This document shows positions 45,243 to 53,132 of a stretch of DNA of 64,000 nt, in pieces (within the stretch, counting starts at the first letter, position 1; every line of letters begins with the position of its first letter). The DNA lies in NCBI RefSeq assembly GCF_004745645.1, contig NZ_SRMB01000005.1:390791-454790 (forward strand). The letters are read 5' to 3'. The notes beneath the pieces were generated by a model that was not told the DNA's origin, did no database searches, and worked only from the letters and a program-made list of their open reading frames with translations. The translations under genes and the position numbers were made by a program. This stretch comes from Hymenobacter metallicola (GTDB lineage Bacteria; Bacteroidota; Bacteroidia; Cytophagales; Hymenobacteraceae).

Positions 45243-46247
45243 ATGCACGTTCTTCAGCTCGACGGTATCGACCAGCCTCTTCATTTGCAGCAAGTACCCA
45301 CGCCCGAGCCCGGCCCCGGACAGGTGCTGGTGCAGCTCCACGCGGCGGCACTTAATCACCGCGACGTCTGGATTCAGAAGGGCCAGTACGCCGGGCTGCG
45401 TTATCCCTGCATTTTGGGCTCCGATGGTGCGGGTGTGATTACCGAACTGGGAGAAGGGGTAGAGGAGGCCTTACGCGGGCAGGCCGTCGTCATCAATCCA
45501 GGCCACAACTGGGGCGACAATCCCCACGCCCAGGCCCGCAGCTTCACGATTCTAGGGTTGCCCCACCAAGGCACCTTCGCGGAGTACGTAAGCGTAGACG
45601 CCCGCTACGTGCGGTCTTTGCCCCAGCACCTGTCATTTGAGCAGGCCGCGGCCCTGCCTTTGGGCGGTGTTACGGCTTACCGGGCCGCTTTCACTCGAGC
45701 CCGACTACAGCCCGGAGAGCGGGTCCTCATTACTGGCATCGGCGGCGGCGTTGCCTTGCTGGCTTTGCAGATGGCCGTCGCTGTTGGAGCCCAGGTGTGG
45801 GTTACGTCGGGTTCAGCGGCTAAGCTCGAGCAAGCCCGGCAGCTTGGGGCTAAGGGCGGGGCCAGCTACAAAGAAGAAAAATGGGCTTCGGAGTTGGTAA
45901 AACAAGCAGGCGGCCCCTTCGATGTTATCATCGACAGCGCCGCCGGAGCCGGTTTTGAAGCGCTGCTGGACGCCGCTGCGCCGGGTGGGCGCATCGTTTT
46001 CTATGGTGGTACCCTGGGCGCTATTCCGCAGCTGCCCCCGGCCAAGGTGTTTTGGAAGCAGCTTTCCATTCTGGGCTCTACCATGGGTACCGAGCAAGAC
46101 TTTGCGGCTATGCTCAGCTTAGTCGAACAGCATAGGCTGGTGCCGGTCGTCGACCAGGTGTTGCCGCTGGCCCAGGGCGAAGCCGCCATGCGTCGGATGG
46201 ATGAGGGCCAGCAGTTCGGTAAGATTGTGCTGAAAATCAGGAGCTAA
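45243..46247 (+). CDS. Quinone oxidoreductase-like medium-chain dehydrogenase/reductase
   Basis: Start MHVLQLDGIDQPLHL gives 334 residues. Signatures are HAAALNHRDVWIQKGQ, CILGSDGAGVITELG, LPLGGVTAYRAAF and the Rossmann ITGIGGGVALLALQMA. It has the Asn-His-Arg-Asp segment of the zinc-free quinone-oxidoreductase and zinc-binding groups. NADPH-dependent reduction of carbonyl or quinone substrates in the cytoplasm is likely; the specific substrate is not readable. It follows the DCC-family gene, perhaps in one operon. Confidence 0.9.
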   Translation: MHVLQLDGIDQPLHLQQVPTPEPGPGQVLVQLHAAALNHRDVWIQKGQYAGLRYPCILGSDGAGVITELGEGVEEALRGQAVVINPGHNWGDNPHAQARSFTILGLPHQGTFAEYVSVDARYVRSLPQHLSFEQAAALPLGGVTAYRAAFTRARLQPGERVLITGIGGGVALLALQMAVAVGAQVWVTSGSAAKLEQARQLGAKGGASYKEEKWASELVKQAGGPFDVIIDSAAGAGFEALLDAAAPGGRIVFYGGTLGAIPQLPPAKVFWKQLSILGSTMGTEQDFAAMLSLVEQHRLVPVVDQVLPLAQGEAAMRRMDEGQQFGKIVLKIRS

Positions 46248-46282
46248 AAAATTGTCAAAATGCAGAAAATATCCAGGTTTCA

Positions 46283-46618
46283 GTGAATGTTGGCGGCCGG
46301 GGTTTTGTTATTTCTACAGCTGAGAGTACTGCGTTTAACAAGCTGCTGAAGAACATGAAAAACCCTGCTGAATACCTGGATAAACACGTTTTTGAAGCTC
46401 GTCGTCCGCGCAAGGAATTGCAGCCGGTCGTAGCTTATGCCGATGCCGTGCAGGCCATTGAGCAAGCACTGGCCGACGCGGAAAAATACAAGTATTTGCT
46501 GATGCGCGCATTGCGGCGGCACGCCGATGATGTGAAAGGCGTATCCTTTACCCCCGCAACCGGTACGCCGGTGCTGGCTCTGTATCCGGAAGCCGAAGAG
46601 CGGGAGCAGGCGGCCTAA
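46283..46618 (+). CDS. Small conserved-looking protein, unknown
   Basis: The 111-residue protein begins with GTG (MNVGGRGFVIST); an ATG at 46260 in another frame meets TGA after eight codons. It is polar and helical: NKLLKNMKNPAEYLDKHV, then ELQPVVAYADAVQAIEQALADAEKYKYLLMRAL in parts. A good terminator at 46647-46680 supports a real gene. I recognise no family. It is 35 bases after the MDR gene. Confidence 0.55.
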   Translation: MNVGGRGFVISTAESTAFNKLLKNMKNPAEYLDKHVFEARRPRKELQPVVAYADAVQAIEQALADAEKYKYLLMRALRRHADDVKGVSFTPATGTPVLALYPEAEEREQAA

Positions 46619-46646
46619 AGAGTATACTATACAATTGCCCTTATCG

Positions 46647-46680
46647 ACGGGTGGCCCCCACTTGGAGCCACCCGTTTTTT
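46647..46680 (+). terminator. Intrinsic terminator
   Basis: ACGGGTGGC (46647-46655) pairs with GCCACCCGT (46667-46675), followed by six T. Confidence 0.85.
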
Positions 46681-46783
46681 GCGGGCATTGAGCTCGACGC
46701 TAACAACACCCTGGCTGTCAAATCCGAAAAAGGAGCAGTGCCCGGCTATTTATCTACCCGCTGACTGCCCAGCTTCCTAGTTT

Positions 46784-47911
46784 ATGTCGTTGTTCTTGCG
46801 TTGTCTTGTCCTGGCTGTGGGCTTGTTGGTGGTTGCTCCAGGCTATGGGCAGCGCTTTGCCGCCATTGGCGACTATGGCTCGGGCAGCGTGGCCGAAAAA
46901 GAGGTGGCAGAGCTGGTAAAAAGCTGGAACCCGGAATTCATCATCACTCTCGGCGACAACAACTACGACCTGGGCGAAGCCGCTACCATCGACCCCCATA
47001 TCGGGCAGTTTTACCACGAGTTTATCGGGGGCTACACCGGTAAATACGGCCCGGGCGCGGCAGAAAACCGCTTCTTTCCTTCCCTGGGCAACCACGACTT
47101 ATACACGGGCCAGGGAGCGGCCTATCTGTCGTATTTCACCCTGCCCGGCAACGAGCGGTACTATGACTTCGTGCGGGGCAACGTCCATTTTTTTGTGCTC
47201 AACAGCAATGGCTCCGAGCCCGACGGTATCAGCGTCATGTCGCGGCAGGCCCGCTGGCTGCAGCAGCGGCTGCTGGCTTCCACAGCCCGCTGGAAGGTGG
47301 TGTATCTGCACCATCCGCCGTTTTCCTCCGGCGACCATGGCAGCACGCCGGCACTGCAGTGGCCTTTCTGCGCCTGGGGGGCCTCCGCCGTGCTGGCCGG
47401 CCACGACCACCTCTACGAGCGGATGGAGGTCCACGGGCTGCCGTACTTTGTAAACGGGCTGGGCGGAGCCAGTATTTATTCCCTGCACAAGCCCGTGGCC
47501 GGCAGCCGGGTGCGCTACAACGACGATTATGGGGCCATGCGCCTAACGGCCACCCCCGATAGTCTGAAGTTCGAATTCATCAACCGAGCCCGGCGGGTTA
47601 TCGATTCCTACACCCTGCGGCAGCCTTTCCTGCAAACCTCAGCCTTGAGCCGCACGCCTACGGGGTTGCTCATTCTGCCCAATCCGGTGCCCGAAACGGC
47701 AGCTGTGGAAATACAGGTACCGGTGGGAGGCGACGCAACGTTGCGTGTACTCGACAATGCGGGCCGGGAAGTGCTGGTGCTGCACCGGGGCCCGTTGACG
47801 GCCGGCCATCACCGGTTTTCGTGGCACCGGGGCAAGCTAGCCGCGGGCCTATATTTTTTACAGTTTACCAATGGCTGTTATACTCAAACGGAGCGGGCTG
47901 TAGTGCTCTAA
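46784..47911 (+). CDS. Secreted calcineurin-like phosphoesterase with T9SS sorting domain
   Basis: The 375-residue protein has a signal peptide (LLVVAPGYGQ), then metallophosphoesterase motifs: AIGDYGSG, TLGDNNYD, SLGNHDLYTG, VYLHHPPFSS and AGHDHLYERM, the metal ligands of a purple-acid-phosphatase-like fold. The C-terminal 75 residues (LILPNPVPETAAVEIQV ... GLYFLQFTNG) are a T9SS sorting domain, so it is exported. It probably hydrolyses phosphate monoesters. Its stop overlaps by 4 bases with the stop of the convergent gene. Confidence 0.9.
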   Translation: MSLFLRCLVLAVGLLVVAPGYGQRFAAIGDYGSGSVAEKEVAELVKSWNPEFIITLGDNNYDLGEAATIDPHIGQFYHEFIGGYTGKYGPGAAENRFFPSLGNHDLYTGQGAAYLSYFTLPGNERYYDFVRGNVHFFVLNSNGSEPDGISVMSRQARWLQQRLLASTARWKVVYLHHPPFSSGDHGSTPALQWPFCAWGASAVLAGHDHLYERMEVHGLPYFVNGLGGASIYSLHKPVAGSRVRYNDDYGAMRLTATPDSLKFEFINRARRVIDSYTLRQPFLQTSALSRTPTGLLILPNPVPETAAVEIQVPVGGDATLRVLDNAGREVLVLHRGPLTAGHHRFSWHRGKLAAGLYFLQFTNGCYTQTERAVVL

Positions 47912-49299
47912 CGGTGCGGTAGTCGAAGAAAGAAGTGCTGCGCCAAGTCGGTGGCCTGCTGCCGCAGCTCAGGCACGGCCGTCGACTCAAAATAGCTGGG
48001 TCGGCGACTCGGACCCAAGGTGAAAAATACCTCCGACACCTCCCCGTGGGCGTTTCGCAGTGCCCCGTAGGCGTCCGTGCTGATGCCCAGCTTCAAAGCA
48101 TCCGGTACAAGTTGGCCCGCCACGCGCAGGCTGCTTACCAGTGGGTCCGGAATGCGGCTGTAGTCGAGCAGGGGGCCGGTGCAGGAAATAACGTGCTGTA
48201 CTATCTGCTCCTGCTGCTGCCCGCGGCGGGCTACGCGCACCCGCAAATCGGCTCCTTCCGCCTCAATGTGGACCACTCTTCCTGTCTGCACGCGCACCAC
48301 GCCTCCATTCAGCATCTTCTGCACGGCTTCGGCATTCTGGGGTGGGCTGCGGTGGCGCACCACCGACCAGATAGAGGCCATATGGCGCACAAACCGGGCT
48401 TGCTCATCCAAGGGCCACGCCCGCCAAATGGTTCCTAAATCGGGCCGGAGTGAATCAATAACCGGCCGCCAGTCGAGGCCCTGGCCCAGGGCCGCCCGCA
48501 CGTGCTGGCGCACCACCCGCACCACGTCGAGTACGGTTGCCAAGCCGGCTAGTTCGGTGGCGTAAAAGCTCGGGTAGGCCTGGCCCAAGGGGCCGTGTAC
48601 GGTGGGCCAGCGCCCATTGCGGCTTACTACCGTTACTTGCCCGTGGTGGCCGTCGGCTGCCAGGCCCAGTAGTACGTCTACCGTCGTCAGGCCCGAGCCG
48701 ATGAGCAACACTGTATCCGCGGGAGCAATATTTTGCAGGGCCTGCGGGCCCCAGGGGTTGCTGTGGTAGCGAGGATGATGCCGCACCTCCGGGCTGAGGC
48801 GCAAATCAGGAGCCGGGGGGAAATTGCCCAGTGCCAGCACCACGTGATGACTCGGTATTTCGTGGCCATCAGCCAGCCGCACCGTTGCCGACAGGCCATC
48901 AGCCGCCAGCGGGGCCGCTACGGCTTTTTGATGGTGGCAGAAAAACCGCATACCGTTGGCAGCGGGCCAGGCTAGTACATTTTCCGTGAGGTGCTGCAAA
49001 TATTTGCCATAGGTTTGACGGGAGCAAAAACCGCCCACGCAAGCCGCCATCCTGCTGGTGCGCAGCCACTCCGTAAAATGGTCGGGCTGCTGGGGGAAGG
49101 CGCTCAGAAACGGGGCCCGCACATTCAGTAAATATTCCTTGCGCCGGGCCGAATAAGCTAGGCCGGGCCCGGCTACGGCCCGCGGCTCTACCAGATGAAT
49201 ATCCCACGCATACGGCCCGCCGGGCAGCTGGGCAAGCTGCACCAGGAGCATGGAGCCGGAGAAGCCTCCGCCCAGAATCGTAATGGTTCGTCGTGACAC
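47908..49299 (-). CDS. FAD/NAD(P)-binding protein (NAD_binding_9 type)
   Basis: I choose the GTG at 49299 (about 463 residues): VSRRTITILGGGFSG puts the FAD Rossmann motif GGGFSG near the N-terminus. The ATG at 49461 would add a 54-residue poor sequence that runs over a terminator-like hairpin (49416-49450). Later features are RKEYLLNVRAPFLSAFPQQPDHFTEWL and VLLIGSGLTTVD, a second nucleotide-binding motif. Members of the family are proteins of uncertain function with FAD/NAD(P). Its stop overlaps the convergent phosphoesterase gene. Confidence 0.85.
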   Translation of the reverse strand: MSRRTITILGGGFSGSMLLVQLAQLPGGPYAWDIHLVEPRAVAGPGLAYSARRKEYLLNVRAPFLSAFPQQPDHFTEWLRTSRMAACVGGFCSRQTYGKYLQHLTENVLAWPAANGMRFFCHHQKAVAAPLAADGLSATVRLADGHEIPSHHVVLALGNFPPAPDLRLSPEVRHHPRYHSNPWGPQALQNIAPADTVLLIGSGLTTVDVLLGLAADGHHGQVTVVSRNGRWPTVHGPLGQAYPSFYATELAGLATVLDVVRVVRQHVRAALGQGLDWRPVIDSLRPDLGTIWRAWPLDEQARFVRHMASIWSVVRHRSPPQNAEAVQKMLNGGVVRVQTGRVVHIEAEGADLRVRVARRGQQQEQIVQHVISCTGPLLDYSRIPDPLVSSLRVAGQLVPDALKLGISTDAYGALRNAHGEVSEVFFTLGPSRRPSYFESTAVPELRQQATDLAQHFFLRLPHR

Positions 49300-49415
49300 A
49301 GGGACTGGTTGTGGGGTGGAAGCGGGTCGGAATTGCGGGCAGAAAATGGGGTAAAAAATGCGGTCTGAAAAATCCGGGCAGTGCAAGCGTGGCGCCGCCT
49401 GGGCCTGGAAAGCAA

Positions 49416-49450
49416 ACTGCCCGACCGCAAAATACATACGGCCGGGCAGT
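49416..49450 (-). terminator. Terminator-like hairpin after hldD
   Basis: ACTGCCCGACCG (49416-49427) pairs with CGGCCGGGCAGT (49439-49450), one mismatch. On the minus strand it lies after the hldD stop and is followed by TTTGCTTTCC, so it would end hldD transcripts. Confidence 0.5.
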
Positions 49451-49497
49451 AGGAATGACAAAGCTCAACGGGCAAAATACCCGCCCCGAGCAGAATC

Positions 49498-50463
49498 TTA
49501 TAAGTAGTGACCCGGGACCAGGTAATTGCGCACGTAGTCGTCGATACCGTCTTCCAGGCGGGTGAAAGGCCGGTCGTAGCCGATGGCGCGCAGCTTGCTC
49601 ATGTCGGCCTGGGTGAAGTACTGGTAAGTGTCGCGAATGTCCTCGGGCGTGTCGCGGAAGCGGATATCGGCCGTGCGGTCCAGGGCCTTAAACGTGTTCA
49701 GGGTCAAGTCCAGGAAGGTGCGGGCCTCGCCGGTACCCAGGTTGTAGATGCCCGAGTTCTGGCGGTGCTGCATCAGAAAGAAGCACACTTCCACCACATC
49801 CTTCACGTACACAAAGTCGCGCTGCTGCTCGCCGTCGGCATAGTCGGGGTTATGGGAGCGGAACAGCGTCATGGAGCCGTGCTGCCGGATCTGCTCGAAG
49901 GCGTGGAAAATCACCGACGCCATGCGGCCCTTGTGGTACTCGTTGGGGCCGTACACGTTGAAAAACTTCAGGCCCGCCCAGAAAAACGGTTTTTCCGGCT
50001 GATTGATGGCCCAGTTGTCGAAGTCGTTCTTCGAGTCGCCGTAGGGGTTTAGGGGGCGTAGCAGCGGCAGCAGGGCGTCCTCGTCGGAGTAGCCCAGCGT
50101 GCCCGAGCCGTAGGTAGCCGCCGAGGAGGCGTACACCAGCGGCAGCTGGTACTGGCAGCAGGCCCGCCACATTTTCTGCGAGTACTCCACGTTGAGCAGG
50201 TCAAAAATGGCCTTGTCCTGCTCGGTTGTGTCGGTACGGGCGCCCAGGTGGAAGATAAACTCGACCTCCTCGTGATTTTTGTCGAGCCAGTCGAAAAATT
50301 CGTTGCGGTCCACGTATTCCCGCAGACGCTTGCCTTTCAGGTTAATGAGCTTGCGCTCCACGGCGAAATTATCCACCACCACGATATCGTTGAAGTTGGC
50401 GGCGTTCAGGCGGGTAACAAGGCAGCTGGCAATAAAGCCGGCCGCTCCGGTGACAACAATCAT
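49498..50463 (-). CDS. hldD: ADP-L-glycero-D-manno-heptose-6-epimerase
   Basis: The 321-residue protein is an extended SDR of usual length. It has the N-terminal GxxGxxA pattern MIVVTGAAGFIAS, FHLGARTDTTEQD, YASSAATYG (catalytic Ser/Thr region) and NPYGDSK (YxxxK). LKFFNVYGPNEYHKGRMASV is the family's substrate-binding block. HldD turns ADP-D-glycero-D-manno-heptose into the L-glycero form for the inner core of lipopolysaccharide. It is single on its strand, with a -7 element (minus TACTTTTG, 50481-50488) ~17 bases before the ATG. Confidence 0.92.
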   Translation of the reverse strand: MIVVTGAAGFIASCLVTRLNAANFNDIVVVDNFAVERKLINLKGKRLREYVDRNEFFDWLDKNHEEVEFIFHLGARTDTTEQDKAIFDLLNVEYSQKMWRACCQYQLPLVYASSAATYGSGTLGYSDEDALLPLLRPLNPYGDSKNDFDNWAINQPEKPFFWAGLKFFNVYGPNEYHKGRMASVIFHAFEQIRQHGSMTLFRSHNPDYADGEQQRDFVYVKDVVEVCFFLMQHRQNSGIYNLGTGEARTFLDLTLNTFKALDRTADIRFRDTPEDIRDTYQYFTQADMSKLRAIGYDRPFTRLEDGIDDYVRNYLVPGHYL

Positions 50464-50480
50464 AGAGCTGATATTTTGGC

Positions 50481-50488
50481 CAAAAGTA
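50481..50488 (-). promoter_or_regulatory. -7 promoter element of hldD
   Basis: TACTTTTG on the minus strand matches the consensus; the -33 part is poor. Leader length would be about 10 nt. Confidence 0.45.
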
Positions 50489-50575
50489 GGGAAAAACGGC
50501 GGGTGCTATCCACCATCGGTTTCCGTAGAGGTACGCAGAGGCCGCCGAGGTCAGCCAAAAAGCCGCCGCCGCTGC

Positions 50576-50583
50576 TACCTTTG
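50576..50583 (+). promoter_or_regulatory. -7 promoter element before the binding-protein gene
   Basis: TACCTTTG is an exact consensus match only 5 bases before the ATG at 50589, so the mRNA would be almost leaderless. The -33 is poor. No cobalamin riboswitch-like sequence is seen. Confidence 0.4.
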
Positions 50584-50588
50584 GTTTT

Positions 50589-51503
50589 ATGATTCGTTTG
50601 CTCCCCCGGATTTCTTCCGGCCTTCTGCTGCTTGCAGTGCTGGCCGGCTGTCAGTCGAATGACCGGCCGGCTACCCCGGCTGCGGCCGAAGCCCCGCAGC
50701 ACGTCACCGACGACCTCGGGCATCAGCTCACCATTCCGGCCCATCCGCGCCGCATTATGTCCCTGGCCGCCTCCATGACCGAAATGCTCTACGCCGTGGC
50801 CGATACCGCCACCATCGTGGCCCGCACCCAGGTCTGCGACTACCCCCGGGCCGTGCTGCGCAAACGCGTCATCAACAGCTACCCCCTCGATCTGGAAGGC
50901 CTCGTGGCCCTGCACCCCGACGTCGTATTCACTACCGAAGGCATCACTTCCCAGGACGACATTGCCCGGCTGGAAAAGCTTGGCGTACCGGTGTATTGCC
51001 AGCGCTATACCAAGGTAACCGATATTCTGCGCGGCCTCAACGACCTGGGCCGCCTGCTGGGGCGTCCGGCCCAGGCCCAAAAGCTGACCGATTCGCTGGC
51101 TGCTGAGCTGAAAACCCTGGAACAAAGGCCCCGGCCCACTGCTACCCGGCCCCGGGTACTGGCCATTACCTGGCAAGACCCGATTTATGTCTACGGCGAA
51201 AACACGCTTTTTACCGACCGAATCCGCCTGGCCGGGGGACAAAACGCCGTAACCGAGCATTTCGCCCAGCCCTATCCGGCCCTCACCCGGGAGTATATTC
51301 TCAAACTTAACCCCGATGTGCTCATTGGGGGCAGCTTTGGCAAGCTGGATAGTACCTTCTTTAAGACTTACCCCGAGCTGAAGCGCATCAAGGCCTACCA
51401 GACGCGCCGAATCTACGGCATCACCGGCGACCTGATGGAGCGGCCCAGCCCCCGGGTGGCCGAGTCGGTGCGGGAGCTGCAAGGCCTGCTACGCACCCCA
51501 TGA
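50589..51503 (+). CDS. ABC transporter substrate-binding lipoprotein (BtuF/FhuD type)
   Basis: The 304-residue lipoprotein has lipobox LAVLAGC (Cys21) and the binding-protein fold: HVTDDLGHQLTIPAHPRRIMSLA, VAGDTATIVAR-like segment, ALHPDVVFTTEGI and LKLNPDVLIGGSFG. The family binds cobalamin, haem or ferric siderophores. It shares ATGA with the permease that follows (51500-51503), so they are translationally coupled. The ATPase of the transporter is not in the window. The ligand cannot be told; cobalamin or siderophore are equal options. Confidence 0.9.
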   Translation: MIRLLPRISSGLLLLAVLAGCQSNDRPATPAAAEAPQHVTDDLGHQLTIPAHPRRIMSLAASMTEMLYAVADTATIVARTQVCDYPRAVLRKRVINSYPLDLEGLVALHPDVVFTTEGITSQDDIARLEKLGVPVYCQRYTKVTDILRGLNDLGRLLGRPAQAQKLTDSLAAELKTLEQRPRPTATRPRVLAITWQDPIYVYGENTLFTDRIRLAGGQNAVTEHFAQPYPALTREYILKLNPDVLIGGSFGKLDSTFFKTYPELKRIKAYQTRRIYGITGDLMERPSPRVAESVRELQGLLRTP

Positions 51504-52507
51504 GCCGGCCCGCGGCCCCCTATATTCTGGCCAGCCTCGGGCTGATGCTGGTGCTGGTCGTGCTGGGCTTGCGCATCGGCAGCTTTGCCACCGACTACAC
51601 CTTTATCGGCCGCACCCTGCTGCAGTACAACCCCGCCGACCCGGCCCAGTTGGCCCTGGTGCAGCTGCGGTTGCCCCGTATTGTTATGGCCTTGCTGGCC
51701 GGTGGTGGGTTGGCCGTCAGCGGCTACCTCATGCAGGCCATGGTCAATAATGCGCTGGCCGACCCCTACTTGCTGGGCACGGCTTCGGGGGCTTCGCTGG
51801 GCGCTATTCTGTGCTTTTCTTTGCTCTCCAACCTCACCGTAGCCGGCATCTATCTGCCGCCCCTGGCCGCGCTGGCCGGCGCTTTGGTTACTACTCTGCT
51901 GGTGGTAGCCCTGGGTAGCCAGCGGGGGCAGCTCATTCCCGGGCAGCTGCTGCTGGCTGGGGTAGCCATCAGCTCCCTTACGGCGGCCCTGGGAGGCTTG
52001 CTGTCTTTTCTGTCCAGTTCCGAGGGGCAGCTGCGCACCGTCGTATTCTGGGCCATGGGCAGCTTCGAGCGGGCCGGCTGGGACGTGCTACCGTATCCGG
52101 CCGCCGCCTTGGCGCTGGCGCTGTTCCTGCTGATTTTCCTCCAGAAAGACTTGAATGTGCTGCTGCTGGGCGAAGAGCGGGCCCAAACGCTGGGCGTGCA
52201 CGTGGCCCGCACCCGCTGGATTCTGGTGGTAGTAGCCGCGGCCCTAACGGGTTGCGTAGTGGCCTTGTGCGGCCCCGTGGGCTTTGTGGGCCTCATGGTG
52301 CCCCACCTCACGCGCTGGCTGCTGGGCGTCACGGGCAAGGCCAACTTGTTGTTCTGCGCCCTGCTTGGGGCCGACTTCCTGCTGGGCTGCGACCTGCTGG
52401 CCCGCCTGCTTTATCCGCCGGCTGGCTTGCCCGTTGGCCTAATCACGGCCTTATTCGGCGTACCGTTCTTCGTATATTTGCTGCGCAAAAAGCGCGTGGC
52501 GCTTTAA
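51500..52507 (+). CDS. FecCD/BtuC-family ABC transporter permease
   Basis: The 335-residue protein is highly hydrophobic with about ten helices and the family blocks: RLPRIVMALLAGGGLAVSGY, ALADPYLLGTASGASLGAI and GPVGFVGLMVPHLTRWLLG. It forms the inner-membrane channel of a vitamin B12 or iron-siderophore importer with the protein encoded upstream. Length and motifs match full-length members. No ATP-binding subunit follows; a queD gene does. Confidence 0.92.
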   Translation: MSRPAAPYILASLGLMLVLVVLGLRIGSFATDYTFIGRTLLQYNPADPAQLALVQLRLPRIVMALLAGGGLAVSGYLMQAMVNNALADPYLLGTASGASLGAILCFSLLSNLTVAGIYLPPLAALAGALVTTLLVVALGSQRGQLIPGQLLLAGVAISSLTAALGGLLSFLSSSEGQLRTVVFWAMGSFERAGWDVLPYPAAALALALFLLIFLQKDLNVLLLGEERAQTLGVHVARTRWILVVVAAALTGCVVALCGPVGFVGLMVPHLTRWLLGVTGKANLLFCALLGADFLLGCDLLARLLYPPAGLPVGLITALFGVPFFVYLLRKKRVAL

Positions 52508-52602
52508 TCGTGTTTGCTGCTAGTCGGGCCACTGCTGCTTCTGCAGGTAGGGTATCGACATTGTTGATTTTTCAAACACGCCTCAACTTCAGTACCCAAC
52601 GA

Positions 52603-53019
52603 ATGATTTACGTCAGCCGGCAAGAGCATTTCAACGCCGCTCACAAGCTCTATAACCCTTCCTGGACCGAAGAGCGCAACAAAGAAGTGTTCGGGCCCTG
52701 CGCCAATACCAACTGGCACGGCCACAACTACGACCTTATCGTAACGGTAAAAGGCCAGCCCGATCCGGAAACCGGCTTCGTCATCGACCTCAAGCAGCTC
52801 AGCACCCTTATTCGGGAGCATATCGTGGACCAGGTCGACCATAAAAACCTCAACCTGGATGTGCCTTTCATGAAGGATCAGCTGGCGAGCACCGAAAACC
52901 TGGTGGTGGCTTTCTGGCAAATCCTGGTTCGCGAGATTCCCAAAATTTCCGGCGCCCAGCTCCACTGCATCAAGCTGTACGAAACGCCGCGCAACTTCGT
53001 AGAATATTACGGGGAGTAA
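52603..53019 (+). CDS. queD: 6-carboxytetrahydropterin synthase / PTPS family
   Basis: From MIYVSRQEHFNAAHKL the protein has 138 residues, the normal size. Zinc ligands and catalytic residues are seen in FNAAHKLYNP, GPCANTNWHGHNYDLIVTVKG and VIDLKQLSTLIR, with DHKNLNLD and a C-terminal Glu in ETPRNFVEYY. QueD starts queuosine synthesis; other family members make pterins, so the exact role has a small doubt. It lies 96 bases after the permease gene, same strand. Confidence 0.9.
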   Translation: MIYVSRQEHFNAAHKLYNPSWTEERNKEVFGPCANTNWHGHNYDLIVTVKGQPDPETGFVIDLKQLSTLIREHIVDQVDHKNLNLDVPFMKDQLASTENLVVAFWQILVREIPKISGAQLHCIKLYETPRNFVEYYGE

Positions 53020-53028
53020 ACCACCTAA

Positions 53029-53125
53029 GAGTAAAGAGTCAGGGAGTAAGAATTGACGGGCTGACAGGAGCTTGCTCAATTTGAAATTACCAGGGTTCTT
53101 ACTTCTTGCTTCCTACTTCTTAATT
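53029..53125. repeat. Purine-rich/pyrimidine-rich inverted repeat
   Basis: AAGAGTAAAGAGTCAGGGAG (from 53029) has an inverted relative in CTTACTTCTTGCTTCCTACT (53099-53118). The match is imperfect. It is in the queD-lpxB gap and holds no gene. Confidence 0.4.
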
Positions 53126-53132
53126 CCAAAGG

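Noticed and set aside
49300..49461. Longer start of the FAD/NAD(P)-binding protein at 49461
   Set aside because: The added 54 residues run over a terminator-like hairpin and precede a normal N-terminal Rossmann motif, so the GTG at 49299 is preferred.
50464..50588. Cobalamin riboswitch before the BtuF-like gene
   Set aside because: The gap is only 125 bases, lacks the B12-box and conserved core, and the -7 element lies 5 bases before the ATG.
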